A DNA stretch of 64,000 bases from Symbiodinium sp. CCMP2592 (GCA_905221615.1 CAJNDT010000502.1:536931-600930); one strand, 5' to 3'. Positions 37,084 to 49,660 are shown, counted from the stretch's first letter. A program made the numbers and translations. Notes: generated from the sequence alone by a model not told the origin.

Positions 37084-37733
37084 TTGTTCATGGCAACAGG
37101 AAGGTTGGCTGACCGTGACACGGAAACCAAATGCGCGAAGAGATCTTCCAAGTCCCATTTCGTTTGGGCCGGCCCTGCAAACAGACATCGTGCCTGTTCC
37201 TGCACCCGACGGTCAGTCGCTTTCCAATTCCCAGCTTCACACTCCATCATGGCCTCCCGTGCCACTTGAAGCCGATTCCAGCCAAGATCTTGCAAGATCT
37301 GGGTGAGGGCAGCCTTGACAGCTGGCGGCACCTTGGAGTCCGGGGTTACGGCCTGCTCAGCACGCAGCACAGCCGTCCAGACATCCTGTTGCCTGTCAAG
37401 CAAGCGCTGAGCCGTGCTAAACGGCCCATGATCCTGACTCAGCACCACTGCCAGGGCACCGGGTTGAAGCGTAGTAAACTGGATCTGAGACCAGCATCTC
37501 GCAGCGGACAGCTCAACAAGCAGTTTCCAAAACTTAGCCACCAGTTCGCACTCATCCAGGAACCACGGCTCTGTTGCCAAACAGTCGTCGTCCTCTAAGA
37601 TGGCTGCAGCTGTAGCAGGAGTGATGTTGATGCGCTGGAGTGCCTGTGGCTCGTGGATGAGATGCAGGGTGTTCACAACCGTGCTGAACCAGCTGCCTTT
37701 GGCCCGGGAAGCCTGGAACTCGATTGTCAAAGC
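37084..37733 (-). CDS. large exon, dinoflagellate-type unknown family
   Basis: About 216 codons between acceptor ATGCCAG|G and donor AACAA|GTGGCT. IEFQASRAKGSWFSTVVNTL, NITPATAAAILEDDDCLATE, WDLEDLFAHLVSVSRSANLP. Helix-rich, no recognised catalytic motif. Confidence 0.75.
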
Positions 37734-37985
37734 CTGGCATGATTCTGTTGACGACGACAGTGATGACTGACAGATGTGATGATGGGTATAAAATCTAAAT
37801 CTGAAATAAGTAGACAGGAATGAATAGTATTATAAATACTGTAATTCATAGACAATAGCCATAGCTGTCATTATCATCGAATCTGCTACTGAGTTACTGG
37901 GCAGTAATAGTATTATTTTAGTGATTTCTTAATTATTAATTATCAACTTAATTTATTAAGACTCAGAGTCAAAGGCTAACATTAC

Positions 37986-38353
37986 TTCAACAGTTGTATT
38001 ATCGTTGCTGCCTGGCTCTTCTGATCTTCCAAAGACCGGCTGTAGGCGTTGCGGATGTGCTGGCAAGCTGTGGAAACCAGCAGCATATCCAGGCGTAGGT
38101 CACGGTCTTTGTAAAAGTGGGAAGCTAGCAGCATTGTATTGCTGAAGGACTGGCGAATCTGGTTCAGTTCATTCTTTGTTTGAGGCATGGGGGTTTTGGC
38201 CTTCTTCGGCAGCTTCCTTTTTCGAGAACCGGATGCTTCGGCCCCAGGCTCCTCTCCGTCTTCCTCAGCATCATCGTCATCCGCTGCTGCCTCTGCATCC
38301 CACGGCTGCTCATCATCAGGAGCCCGCGCTCCCTCGCCGTCATCGGCGCCAGC
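37986..38353 (-). CDS. exon with acidic stretch, nuclear-localisation-like motif and helices
   Basis: Clear polypyrimidine acceptor (CCTGTGCAG|G), then EQPWDAEAAADDDDAEEDGE, SGSRKRKLPKKAKTPM (basic, NLS-like), NELNQIRQSFSNTMLLASHF, SLEDQKSQAATIIQLLK, donor AA|GTAATG. 368 nt. Confidence 0.75.
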
Positions 38354-38399
38354 CTGCACAGGGGCCGGGGAGGGGGTTGGGTTTAGGGCATCTCTGGAG

Positions 38400-39780
38400 T
38401 AGTGACTAGTGAGTTTGGTCTCGGGACTAATTTAATTACCGCCTGTTCAGGGTAGCATTGCTTGTGTAATGACTTTAATGACTGTTCGATGATGATTATT
38501 ACCGGTCAGTCTGACAGACAGAGTCAGAGATTCAGCTCCGGATTCAGTTCAGATCAGAAGTTCAAGTTATGTGGGGTGTGTTTGGGTTATTATTAATATT
38601 ATAGGGTTTACTAAAGTATTTTAGGGTATTAATTAAGATTAGTTAAACCCAGTTAAACAGTTAAGGTTCAGAAGTAAGTAGGTAATTATTAAGTCGAGTC
38701 TAAGTTTAGGATAGGAGGCGCCAGGGTCGCTGAGGTCCGTTTAGACTAGGCATGGTATTCAAGTTAGTTAATTAATTAGGCTTAGAATTATGAAACAGTC
38801 TAGTCTAGTGACTTAGTCTTAGTGTGTTTCACAATGTCTAATTAATCTAGTCCAAGGACGGCAGGTCCGGTCAGTGGAGTCAGGTCAGGTGCCAGGCAGC
38901 CAGGCTTTGGCGTGATTTCACATGCCCGTGAGTCCGAGCGAGTCTGGGACGTGACAAATGTTGGGGTTTAGTTAGTGAGTAATGTGATTTATTGAATTGA
39001 AATTACGTTACATTGGGCCCGGGAGTCGGAGTCAGTGAATGAAGTTGCAATTCCTATAACATAGTAACCACCATCAATCATTAGGATGATTATTCAATGG
39101 TTAAATATAAATATAATTAATTAATCATCCTAATGATTGATGGTGGTTACTATGTTATATGAGCCACAGGTTACTGGTTTGACCAGCGGATCACGTAACT
39201 TGACTAAACTAGGCTAGAAGCCGATGTCTGATGTTATGAAATTGTTATAATGCCCCGCCCTGACTCTGTCTGACACGACAAAGGCGCCCGCTGCTTGAAT
39301 GTTGGAACCCTCTAGTCCTTAAACTTCTCCTCAACCCTTGAAATTCATCCCCGAATTCCTGAAGCAAACCTGACTGCAAAGTAATTGCCTGCATAACGTC
39401 ATAGCCAACCCTTACTAAGCCCTTCAGAATCAACGGATTATCTTCAATCCCAACTCGTCGTTAGTTAGTAACTATTAACTATAGTATTTGATATAATAAT
39501 GCAAAAATACGAATTGTCAAGACTTAACTAACAATGTATGTCAATTCTAATAGTAGTTAGTAAGAACAACAACAACAACAGTTCATAATGATTAATTAAC
39601 CACTTAGCCCAGCTAGCAGCAACATACATAAACTGGAACCCGGCTATAAAAAAAACTAACCCTGAGCTGGACCCTATTACCCCAGACACAGGAACCCAGG
39701 ACTCGACTGTCCCCACCCCGGACCCAAGAACTTAAGACCAAATAAACCTGTGACCGACCCACGATTTTAAGCTGATGACG
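38400..39780. other. intron, one perfect palindrome, otherwise nothing recognised
   Basis: AT-rich with TTAGTTAGT-like runs. A weak minus frame at 39,245-39,433 was not accepted. Confidence 0.6.
39055..39159. repeat. long perfect inverted repeat (38-bp arms)
   Basis: TATAACATAGTAACCACCAT... / ...ATGGTGGTTACTATGTTATA, 29-bp AT-rich spacer; 39,055-39,092 and 39,122-39,159. Intronic; probably a MITE. Confidence 0.95.
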
Positions 39781-39784
39781 ACGA

Positions 39785-39925
39785 TAAGGTAGCTGCGATG
39801 GCCGGTGTCTGGGCCTGCTCCGGTTCGAGGAGAAGCGCATGGTCCAGGACGGTTGCTAGCAGGGTCCAGTTCTCGCAGAGAAAATCCAAGGCGTCCACCG
39901 CCCCAAACCAGGATTTGGCTTTCAC
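39785..39925 (-). CDS. internal exon, unknown
   Basis: Acceptor ATCTAAG|G, VKAKSWFGAVDALDFLCENW then TLLATVLDHALLLEPEQAQT. Phase 0, matching the end of exon 40,136. It has no ATG and would be missed by start-based ORF finding. Confidence 0.7.
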
Positions 39926-40135
39926 CTTAGATTGGACCGGAGGTTGGGGGAATTACTGTCAGTCAATGACTCCAGCCGGCAGCTGCGATCCTAAATATAG
40001 CAGCCGAGGTCTGCATTATTAGTTATATCTCGACAAGACAATGGCATAATCAATAATGGCTCGAGAATATCTGCGACAGACCATTAGGGTAACCCGTCAT
40101 ACAGCAGTGCAAGTCAGCCAGACGATGCAGGGCAC

Positions 40136-40450
40136 GAAAGGTGGGAGGTTCTTGAGGGCTGGCAGATTTGGAAGATCTGCAGGCTGCTGAGGCAGGTGTT
40201 CTGAGGATTCTGGGTCGTCCAGCTGCTGATCGTCCAGCATCTGCTCCAGCAGTGCATCGAAGTCTGCAGCAGACAACCTTGTTGCGAGGTGTTCGGCAGC
40301 CTCAATCAAAGTCCAAGAATTCTTAGCACCCCCGAATGGTCCGTGAGCACAGTTACAAAGAACTGCACTCAGCAGCAGCGTGTGTTGCAAGCCGCATCTG
40401 CGTATTCCGTTCCTCGTATCGTTCCACTGTGAGTGGCAGGCCTCCGGTTG
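40136..40450 (-). CDS. internal exon, dinoflagellate-type unknown family
   Basis: HSQWNDTRNGIRRCGLQHTL, NSWTLIEAAEHLATRLSAAD, LLEQMLDDQQLDDPESSEHL, LPNLPALKNLPPF, donor TTC|GTGCCC. Acidic, helical. Its 5' edge overlaps a strong hairpin. Confidence 0.75.
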
Positions 40451-40469
40451 TATGAACAACCGGAGGCCT
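40438..40469. repeat. perfect 14-bp hairpin at an exon edge
   Basis: AGGCCTCCGGTTGT, 4-nt loop, ACAACCGGAGGCCT. Confidence 0.9.
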
Positions 40470-40778
40470 AACTCATGCCCCAGCGTAAAAAGGGTCTTGA
40501 AAGGCAGCGCCTCTTCGTCTGCTACCTGGTCTGATTATTCTAGGATTCTAGGGCACAGCTTTTAAAACCCCCACTGTCTTGCAAGAATGGGCAGCTCGCA
40601 ACTCACAGCCTGACCCTTACTACCTAGTCGCCTACAGCCACAGACTCAGACAGACAATCATACAGAATTGGACACTTTATAATTGTAAAACCAGAAGCCT
40701 CATAAATAAAAAATAATAATGCTTACTTAAGCCCCAGAATAATAGAATTGAGCTGACAGTGACAGAGTCGAGTCATGG

Positions 40779-40887
40779 TGCGATCGTCAGCAGTGGGCGG
40801 TCCCGAACGTCAGGAGGCTTCAGCAGATCCGGCGCTGGCGGAGGTGCAGCGGCTGCTGTCTGTGGCAGCAGTCTGTTGGCAGGCTTC
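40779..40887 (-). CDS. Pro-rich internal exon
   Basis: Acceptor AGCCCAG|G, KPANRLLPQTAAAAPPPAPD then LLKPPDVRDRPLLTIAP. Confidence 0.5.
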
Positions 40888-40899
40888 CTGGGCTAGGAT

Positions 40900-41606
40900 G
40901 AGATAGGGAGCATTGGTTTAATTCAACAGAACCCAAGAACTCCGGCGGATGGGCTTGTTGCCAACAGCTGCTTGATTCGAGACCACAACAACCGGTAGGT
41001 GAGTAATCGTCAGTCGTCCTGGCGCGCTAGAAGTAGATTAAACTAGAAGCATGGAATCCTGGACTTAGTTAGATTTTGGCAGGGTCTTACCCGGGTTTAT
41101 TATTATTAGCATTCGGACATTCATCGGTGTAGTAAATAGTTACCTGTAGTCTCAGGGTCTAGACTCAGACAGTTAGTCAGATTTTGGCAGGGTCTTACTT
41201 GGGTTTAATAATAGCATTCGGACAGTCAGCAGTGTAGTAAATAAGTAGTTACTTTAGTGAATTATGAATCCGAAATGTACTAATTTAACTAAGCATTAGT
41301 CGTTCATATAATAAGTTTTCAGTGCCTGTCAGTGACTCATCAAGTGACTGACTGACTGGGTTTGGCTTAAGTTACTTGTGTCTATTAACAGTATTAGACT
41401 GTGTGCATAGCAGCCAATCATAATCAGTCAGACAGTCTGAATCGAGTCAGTCAGTTGGTTAGTTTGGAGTCACGACAGAATGATCGACTTTGTAATCTGG
41501 TGATAGAGTCAGTGCAATAATTAATACTGGGCAGATTGTTTTTGAGGGCTTCAAGGCTCGTGTGTGTTCTTGTTTGGATGGGTCTTTTCCTGTCTCTCCC
41601 TCCCTG

Positions 41607-41637
<31 letters not shown>

Positions 41638-41870
41638 TTCTCTCTTTCTCTCTCTCGACTCTCACTCTCTGCTTACCACGCTGTGTCTCACAGGCGTGTG
41701 CTGCTCGGGTGCACACACATATGCCAACTTATTTTAGCCAGGTAGACCATTATTCTTTGCCGTCACCGGTCCAACAATAACCAGTAATAACCACTGCCAG
41801 TTGCTGTAGCTTTTCGCAAAGTATGTCGTCATCCGAAATCTGAAATTCTATCCTGAATTTCTTAGGGCAA
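40900..41870. other. intron with CT-rich microsatellite
   Basis: A duplicated ATTTTGGCAGGGTCTTACC..GGTTTA segment (41,073 and 41,183) and the CT tract below; no exon seen. Confidence 0.6.
41598..41666. repeat. (CT)n microsatellite
   Basis: CTCTCT with TTT interruptions, about 70 bp. Confidence 0.95.
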
Positions 41871-41879
41871 AACAATTAA

Positions 41880-41951
41880 GTTAAGATTCAAGTCCAGCAG
41901 GGTCCGGCCCCACATCAGGTCCAGGTTGCCGTTCAAGGCATGTGCGAGCAC
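41880..41951 (-). CDS. small internal exon, unknown
   Basis: CCACTGCAG|G, VLAHALNGNLDLMWGRTLLD then LNL. Clear acceptor and bias. Confidence 0.6.
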
Positions 41952-42129
41952 CTGCAGTGGGGCACATTCTGACTGCTTAGTTGATTCAAGTCAATCTGGC
42001 TTCAACTTAGGACCTAAGGACCTAGGCCACCACTACTACAGTTTGGCTCGGGTGGGGTGTCCGAGTCCGGAGGCTTTTCAGGATAGCAAGCTTTCGACAA
42101 ATTCGAGGGGAAACCCTTACTGTAAATGG

Positions 42130-42880
42130 CCACTAACTTACTAAACCTTTGATTCAGAATTATGAACTCAAGTAGCTTCTGAGATTCTGATCCAGTGGCA
42201 ATATAATATATATAATACTAGCGCCATTGCCCCTAGCGTCCTACTATTATTAATTCGTAAAGTAACACGATAAGTAAGTAAGACAGTGAGCACAGGTCAC
42301 CGTCTTCTTCGACGACGCTGCAGCGAGGCACTTGAATGATTGGTGAATTGAGTCTGATTTTTTGAACTAATTAATTATACACTAACTAATTAGTTCATAT
42401 CATAAATCAAAACCCTAGCCCTAGTCCGGACAATTCAGACCCCAGCCTGCAGCACTCAGCATGGATAATTGTAGCTGCTACTACCGGAAAATGACCTACC
42501 GGATAATGAAGTTTAAGTACCCTGGGACCTGGGCTCAGACTGACTGTCTGTGACTGACTCAGCAGCTCTGACCGACCGTCCTGAAATAAAGTGACTGACT
42601 GACTCGGCCTAAATAATACGCCGCTTCCCTGCAGCCTGCTACTACTAAGGAGATGTAGGAATATGTTAATATCATAATTCAGACAGTAACTTAACAGGAG
42701 CCCCCAATGCTTGTACGACACCCTCTCAGCACCCGAGGTCACCATTCGCACCACAGCGACTCAGCCTCTGTTACTGTGAGTGCCTTTGTTACACCGAAGC
42801 CCTCAACTCAGTAACTCGTTGCCCCTCATCAACGACCTTGATAGCCAGCTCTGCCTGCTGCTGCCACATTACATGACTTT
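42130..42880. other. intron, nothing recognised
   Basis: AT-rich; the minus frame at 42,407-42,754 lacks coding bias and was not accepted. Confidence 0.5.
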
Positions 42881-42886
42881 AAAAAC

Positions 42887-42989
42887 TTTAAAATCGTGCA
42901 GCATAGACTCCAGCATGCCCTGAATGGTCTTCTTGTCTCGGGCAGGAATTTCAGCCGGCGGATCCAGTTCGCTGCGATCTCCGAGATTC
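42887..42989 (-). CDS. small internal exon, unknown
   Basis: GATCCAAG|G, NLGDRSELDPPAEIPARDKK then TIQGMLESMLHDFK, donor AAA|GTTTTT. Charged; no ATG start. Confidence 0.65.
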
Positions 42990-43040
42990 CTTGGATCGGC
43001 AGTGACAGTGGGACGGTTCGGGTTATGTATTATTAGGTTA

Positions 43041-43107
43041 GTGTAATTATTTCAATTAATTGGCTTTACACAGTGATAATAAAGCCAATTAATTGAAATA
43101 ATTACAC
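43041..43107. repeat. perfect inverted repeat (28-bp arms)
   Basis: GTGTAATTATTTCAATTAAT... / ...ATTAATTGAAATAATTACAC, 11-bp spacer. Confidence 0.95.
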
Positions 43108-43494
43108 TATTACATATCAATAATAATAACTGCCACTGCCATTTTGGTGCGAGGTCTTCGGGTCTTGTAACTTGTAGGGCACAGCACAGAATTCAGGAGT
43201 CCGGGAATCGTGAATAATCATATACATAAGAAACAGGTATAAGACTTAAGAGACTCATAATAGAAACCCATAATGAGCAAGTACACTCTCGGTTCCACCC
43301 CTGACTTCATGAACGAACTGCTTGGGCTTGTATCATATGAACGGGTTATGTTTGAGCTGCCAGATTGATTCAACTGCTAAGTTTCAAGCCTTTGGTAGGG
43401 GATTTAACACTGGCTGAGCTGCTGGCCCAGGGGCACTGCGTGAGTGAGTGCATTTCCGGCGCAGAGAGTTTCAGATGAGATTGAGATTACTACA

Positions 43495-43581
43495 CGCTAG
43501 AAGTATGAGTGGCTCCTGAGCATTTAAGACATCATGCACAGCCAAGCTCCGGAACGCCGGCACCATCCGGCTCAGGTGATT
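43495..43581 (-). CDS. small internal exon, unknown
   Basis: CTACATCAG|A, NHLSRMVPAFRSLAVHDVLN then AQEP. Confidence 0.5.
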
Positions 43582-43599
43582 CTGATGTAGGGTTTAATT

Positions 43600-44520
43600 T
43601 AAGCTTAGGGTTAGAGTCGAGTCGTTACGTTAGTAGTTAGTTAGTAAAGGTAGAGGACCTGGGCCCGGGGACCGGGGGATCTACTTTTTTTCCGTATAAT
43701 AACAAAAGTTGGATTTCAATTTATAGGGTTTGGTTAGCAAGTAAGTAGTCTATCATCGGTTAGGTTTCTGGGTTTGCGGCCTTATAGGCTAGGGTAGGGA
43801 ATAGATTAAATTAGGGCCTTAGTCTAGTTAGGGTATTAAATTAGTATTACTTTATTATCACTGTTATTATGATTGTTATTATTAGGGTTTACTGGGCTGG
43901 GGTCGAGTTCGGGCTCGGCATTCTAACCAGTCGTAACCGCAGGAATTGCTTATGTGGTTTCATTTGAAATTGGGTGGCTAATGATTTGGCCGAATCAATT
44001 AATTATGGGGCCTGTCAGTACTCATGTCATACAGTACTTGGCTGTCAAGAATTCACTCAGACAGACTCTGACTCACATCGAACTGGCAGTGATTCAGAAC
44101 AGTGAACAGTCATTCGCGCCTTAAGTTACTTGCAGGTGACCCCAGTCCCCAGTCGACCCAGAGGCGTAGTAAGTAAACTAATAATGACTTAATTCGGTAA
44201 CTTGAAGTTCAGGATTTTCAGCGACTAGGCTAGCATGCCTTCAAACTCATTGACTCGCCTTACTGTGAGTCATTGGTCTGGTACAACAAAACACATTGAT
44301 AACAAATAGTTAGTGGTCGGACAGGGTGCCCTAACTAACTAACCTACATTGGTCATACTTCATGCCATGCGACCATAATTAGAATACTTTAACAATTAAC
44401 ATACTAAAAACCAAACTAACTACCTATCTAACTGCAGCTTACTGTCAGTCATTCAAGAACGACTAAGTTTCAAACTAAGCGGGAATTTAAAACGATCTCG
44501 GGACAGATACGGTTACAAAC
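43600..44520. other. intron, nothing recognised
   Basis: AT-rich with TTAGTTAGT runs; no supported exon. Confidence 0.5.
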
Positions 44521-44529
44521 AGAATCTAA

Positions 44530-44583
44530 GGCACGGCTGCGCGAGCTCGGTGGCCAGGGCTGCGATGGCAGGAACCGCCTCGG
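44530..44583 (-). CDS. small internal exon, unknown
   Basis: TTCGGCAG|C, EAVPAIAALATELAQPCLR. Confidence 0.45.
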
Positions 44584-44678
44584 CTGCCGAAGGTCACGGG
44601 GCTAGGCTACTGTATTCATAGGAGGCAGGTAGAGCGTGTCTGCGTTCGTGGTTGTTTTGCTGTCGGGCAAGGCCTTAC

Positions 44679-44776
44679 AGAACTACATTGCTCAATCAAG
44701 TCGTTCTGTTGCTTGGGGACGAGTACAATCAGTGAACCGAACCCAGCCCCTTCAATCATTCTGCGAACCCCAGAAG
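44679..44776 (-). CDS. internal exon, unknown
   Basis: GACTTCAG|C, GVRRMIEGAGFGSLIVLVPK then QQNDLIEQCSS, donor TCT|GTAAGG. 98 nt (2+96), so it can follow the exon ending at 46,106 directly. Confidence 0.55.
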
Positions 44777-44799
44777 CTGAAGTCACAGGTGTCCACACA

Positions 44800-46090
44800 C
44801 GTCAATGTCTGCACACAGCATCGGCTCACCATGCGATTTTCACAGCGTCTCAAGCTGTTGATAGCTGACACAAACACGGCCGGTCGAGCAGGAGACACTA
44901 GGCACTCTAGCCTGCAGGATACACGGTCGTGTCAAGGCGCTATGTACTAAGGAGATGGCAAGATTGGCTTCGCAATATGAGTACTGCAAAACCCGGGCAG
45001 CAGCCAAGAAAGAGCAGTTAAGAAGCATAGCTACACATTGTCTTAAACAACTTGCACCGGACATTATCGTCATTGAAAAGCCACTGACTGCCTGTCAGAG
45101 CAGCACAGGCACACGACTCCCATAAATAATGGGCTGAAGTTGTCCTCATGACAACAGTTAACAGCAACAGGCAAAGGCCGCCCCGAACAGGTCCGGTCCG
45201 TGGACACTGCCAGGCTACACAGGTTACTTAAGGCATTAGGGGTGCTGTAAGCATTTTATTTAACTGCATTGGTCATCCCGATGGAGATCGGGCTTGCTTT
45301 TGAGGAGTTCTGGGATTTGATTTGATCTTATAATAAAGATATGATAAGGTCTCAGGTTTGAGTCGGGTACTATTCTCATTCTCAGGTGCGATCTCTAGTC
45401 AGCCAAGTGCTCCTACATCGTATATGGAAGCCGTGCAGGAACAAACCCCAGTACCTACTCATTTTAGGATAAAAGGGATGCTTGTGTTACTGTTCGCACC
45501 AACTATTCAAGCCCATCAAGCTACGCATGGATCCTAGCCTGATTAGCCTTGTCAAACAACATGCACTGCACAGTTCCTGGGCTGGGGAGCAGAACTGAAC
45601 AAAGTGGGTAGACAGCAACACGGTATCATGGTTCTGAAACCCACGGTGGCCCTGGACCTTTGGGGGCTTTGATAACAAATCTATATTTCATTAGGCTCCC
45701 AGGGGTATCAGACTGTCAGATTAGTTATGAGTTCAGTTACCATTCTGGTTTAAGCTCAAAGGATCCTGGTGTGACGAATCCGAAATGTCAGTCCCTCAAC
45801 TGTTAGGGTTAGGGCTAAGGATGGGCTAAGGTTTGCTTTACTTACTTGTTGTTAGTAACGTTTAAGTATAAGTCAATAATCAGTTAACGTGACGTAATCC
45901 AACAACTAATTGTGAGTTGCATTCAGAACACTCGGATTTAATGTAAAAATAATTAATTTCGTTTAGGGTGTTATCCTGATCCATCAGGCACAGCAGCGTC
46001 CTTGCAGACTCAGACCGGAAACACGTCTTAAACCAAAGACGTTGAATTCTAAGCCAAGCCCGACTACAGGCGCAGCAGAACTGTAGCACC
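44800..46090. other. intron, weak exon candidates only
   Basis: Minus segments near 44,950-45,000 (EANLAISLVHSALTRPCIL) and 45,535-45,590 (CMLFDKANQARIH) look partly coding but lack clean boundaries. Confidence 0.4.
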
Positions 46091-46105
46091 CCACTCAGAT
46101 GGCAC

Positions 46106-46811
46106 CTGAGGCATTGCCGTCTACAGACGCAGTGGACTCTGTGGCGGTGATGCTGATCTTGAAGGACAGGGTCGTTTGCTGCTTGCCGTCACTATGCTTG
46201 GCTTTAGCTTTGGCCTTTGGTCTGGCACGGCTGTCACTCTGACTCTTAGCCTTAGCAGTAGCCGCCTTGGCCTTGGCCTTTGCTTTGGCCTGGGGCCTGG
46301 ACGTCTTTGCATTGGGCTTGCTGGTTGCAGCTGCTGAGTCTGCTGGTGGGGTCTCGCGGGTGGAGTCTCTGTCGACCTGGCACTGGTTCGAGTCGAGAAC
46401 AGGATCGGGCTGGGCATCAGGGATTGGAGGGAAGCTTCGGATCGGACTGGAGTCACTACCGTCAGATGTCATAAGTATCATTCCCCCGGAACCCTCGGCT
46501 TTGCGTGCAGCGATGGCCCTCGTCACCACCTCACGAATCACACGGTCGCCGGATCGGTCATACATGGGCGGGCTCTTCACTGATGATGTTGGCGTGGCCC
46601 CAGTGGCACCGGCCGGGGTGTCTTGAGTAACACTCAGGAGGTCCGGACTGTGCGTTCTGTCACCGTCCCAGCCCAAGCACCGGCGCTTGGCAGGGGTTTC
46701 GGTGTGAGTCTGGGCTTCGGGTTGACCCCGGGGCGGGGACACCTGGTCTTTGTCACCCTGCAACGCAACCAGCATCTCCAGCATCTCACTGTCACCCTGT
46801 GCCGACATAGC
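46106..46811 (-). CDS. large exon, Ser/Pro-rich with Lys/Ala-rich basic tail
   Basis: Acceptor TCTCAG|G, then MSAQGDSEMLEMLVALQGDK, GDRVIREVVTRAIAARKAEG, a Ser/Asp/Pro-rich part, and AKAKAKAKAATAKAKS... ending SDGKQQTTLSFKI, donor CAG|GTGCCA. The basic tail is like histone-H1-type tails and could bind nucleic acid (inference). Length 706 nt ends in phase 1, matching exon 44,776. Confidence 0.75.
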
Positions 46812-46959
46812 CTGAGACGATTCTTGACCACTCACACGATTTCAACAAGTTGGATGCAGGATCTGAGCCGCTGAGGCAACGGTGCGAGAGGGGCACGGTG
46901 GCCCGGGCAGCATCGACGAATCGAAGGGTTCAAATAGGGGTTTAGGGTTTACTACACTT

Positions 46960-49660
46960 AATAACAATAATAATATAATAATAATAATTAATAATACTAG
47001 GAACAACAAACATTCTGTTAATATTTGGTCGGTCTCGTCGACTGATATTTATTTATTCTTACTTACTTGTATTAAATGTCTTAGTCAGGATTTATCGTTG
47101 AAAATAATTTAATTGGAGAATCTCTGACGCCCCTAAACCCTGAACTAAAAAACGCTAAGTGTCGTTGACTAGTTAAATTGACAGACAATGACTGTCAACA
47201 ATCATTCATCATCAGTCAGACAGACAATCCGTCAGGCATTAAATTGAATTGATCCAATCCAATCATCATATGTCATCAGACCATCATCAACCTATTAACC
47301 TGATCCTGACCTGATTGACTCATTGTCATTGAGTCATTGACCATGGGTGGAGGGTCTGCCACTACTTTGCACTTATTATTAGCATAGTAAGTAATTAGTT
47401 GACCTACAGCTACAGTGAACTCCAAAGAGTTGGAACATCCTTTCCAAAGGTACGCTTCTAAATACTTCTCGGAATCCCAGGATGATAAATTATAAGCACC
47501 CCGAAATTAATGCATGTTCTGACTGTATGGAGTTTACTGAAATAAGGCGAGATCCTCTAGCTCTAGTCTATGATTACGGTTGAATTACGGTTGGCTATCT
47601 TAGAACTGATCATTCTGTCATATATAATATTTAATAATATTATTTAATAATAATATTATTAAATATTATATATGACAGAATGATCAGTTCTAATTAATCA
47701 TAAACCAGGCTTTCAGACAGGGACTGCTTTGGGCAAAGGCCTTGGTCTTGCTTGCCTAGTGGCGATGAATACTATACATGGCAAAAACCTCCAACACCAA
47801 TGGGTATTATATGCCAGCTAGACCTTGCCAGGCAATGGCGATATTACAGGCTTGTGTTTGCGAGACAACACTACCAACGGAGCCGAGTTATTAGTTGTGG
47901 GGGATCAGGTATCTAAGCTAGGACCGCCCTAGTTTCAGCATCCCAATGAATTCCGGTTTCGGGAGCTTGGGTTTAGGGTACATGGATAATTGTCATTGTA
48001 ATTTAAAAATTTAGTCTTAGCCATTATCATTAGTACTTAGTAAGGGCCTAACAGATTAGCGCTACTCTTTAGTGCAGAATGCCTGGGATCCCGGTTGAGG
48101 AAAGCACCAGATTGACAATTGAGTCCAGTCGGTCTATTACGATCGCCCAAGCAACAACAACAACCACAACGACCCCTAAGCCTAGGGAATAAGAACCCCA
48201 GAACAGTTTCGCTCCGGTCCTTGGCTCTGGCTGCCTGGTGGAGTCTGAAGTCTGGGCAGTCTGAGTCTGGAGTGACTGCTTCGAACTTGATAATACAAAG
48301 AGCTCTCAGAGAGTGGCAGTACATGCTGTCGGCAGCAGCCACGACGTCATTACACTTATACTTACGATAAGCTGCATTGCATCGTATGTCACAATATTAT
48401 GTCTCTGAGTTGGGGACGGGGACATTTTAGCAGTTTGGTTTTAAGCAGCATTGGCCCATTGGCTAGGACTATGATTCATTATGATCTGCTTCAAAAGAGG
48501 ATCTCACATAATCATAAAGCTGCTAGTAAGTACTCCCTGTGATTCTGTAGGTTTTCCTATAGATTCAGTACTAGCTCAGTGACTCAGGTTCACGATTCTC
48601 GCTGCCATGCTGCCTGAGGGCGGCATGATTCACTGATGATCTGATGGCTTGAACTCGAGGGGATAAAAAAGCTTCGTATTCATAGCTTCTGGATTCAGAA
48701 TGACGAATTAAGTTGAATCGAGTCTGATCTGAGTCCACTGATCGATGTCAGAGGACACCAGGAGATCTAAAGCCTTGCTCGAGCCTGAGCTCAGCCTAGA
48801 CAGCCTCGACTAAGAATGCTAAGGTGCGGGCTTAGGGTTTAAGGATTGAGTATTATTAATTAATTAAATTACAGAATGATTCATGATGATAACAATGTAA
48901 CAATGGATGGACTTAGTCAGTGACGGGATGACGAGGGTTTATGTACTAATTGGATTGGGGGCGGCTACGACGATTTGAACTGTGTCATAGTCAAATATAC
49001 TATCAAACCGGAGGCCAGCAGCATGACCTGCGAGGCAGGCAGCCATATCATCTCGAAACTCCGATGCTCAGTGGCCTCAGTCTACTGTCAGATTATACTG
49101 TCACAGCAACCGTACCCACTGGCTCACTGATCTGATCACTGGGCGGACTGGCTGGCACCGGCTTTGCACCGTGCAACTAATAATACAGATGAGCGTGCCA
49201 CTGCGACTAGTATTAACGTTATATGATTACCGAACCACACTACATTCCCGGAACAGAGCTCCGAATCTACTTTGCCACTGAACTGTAAGACTACTCTAAT
49301 AACAGCTACGACCCGGCAACGGTGCAATGGCCCACGGCGCCCAAAAACCCAGATCTCATACTTTCCTGTAGCGATGGGAAAACTGTTCAGCTCCGAGAAA
49401 GAGAGTGCATCCTATACATACCGCACCAATGTGGACGAGGTAGTAGAGTAGACAAAGTACGTCCTGACCAGGCCCGTGAAATAATTAATCACTCCCGGAG
49501 CCGCATTAGAACCCAAGGCTGAGCATTGATAGTCACTTCCGTCCGTGAGATAGATGGCACAATCAGCCGGCCCGCTGACGTTCCATTTGGCCGGACCCAG
49601 CACTCACCTGCTGGGACGGGAGACGGGTCGGGTGGGAGGGCAGGGGAGTCGTTTAGAGGG
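46960..49660. other. long intron, palindrome plus weak exon candidates
   Basis: Holds the 92-bp palindrome at 47,601. Two weak minus candidates: about 48,150-48,300 (FEAVTPDSDCPDFRLHQAAR) and 49,412-49,603 (WNVSGPADCAIYLTDGSDYQ). Exon 50,344 and exon 46,811 are phase-compatible without them. Confidence 0.45.
47601..47692. repeat. 92-bp near-perfect palindrome
   Basis: TAGAACTGATCATTCTGTCA... / ...TGACAGAATGATCAGTTCTA with an AT-only centre (ATAATATTTAATAATATT). Arms of about 44 bp and almost no spacer. Confidence 0.95.

Noticed and set aside
46267-46626. 119-codon plus frame opposite the basic-tail exon
   Set aside because: Antisense shadow of a G/C-biased minus exon; no splice signals of its own.
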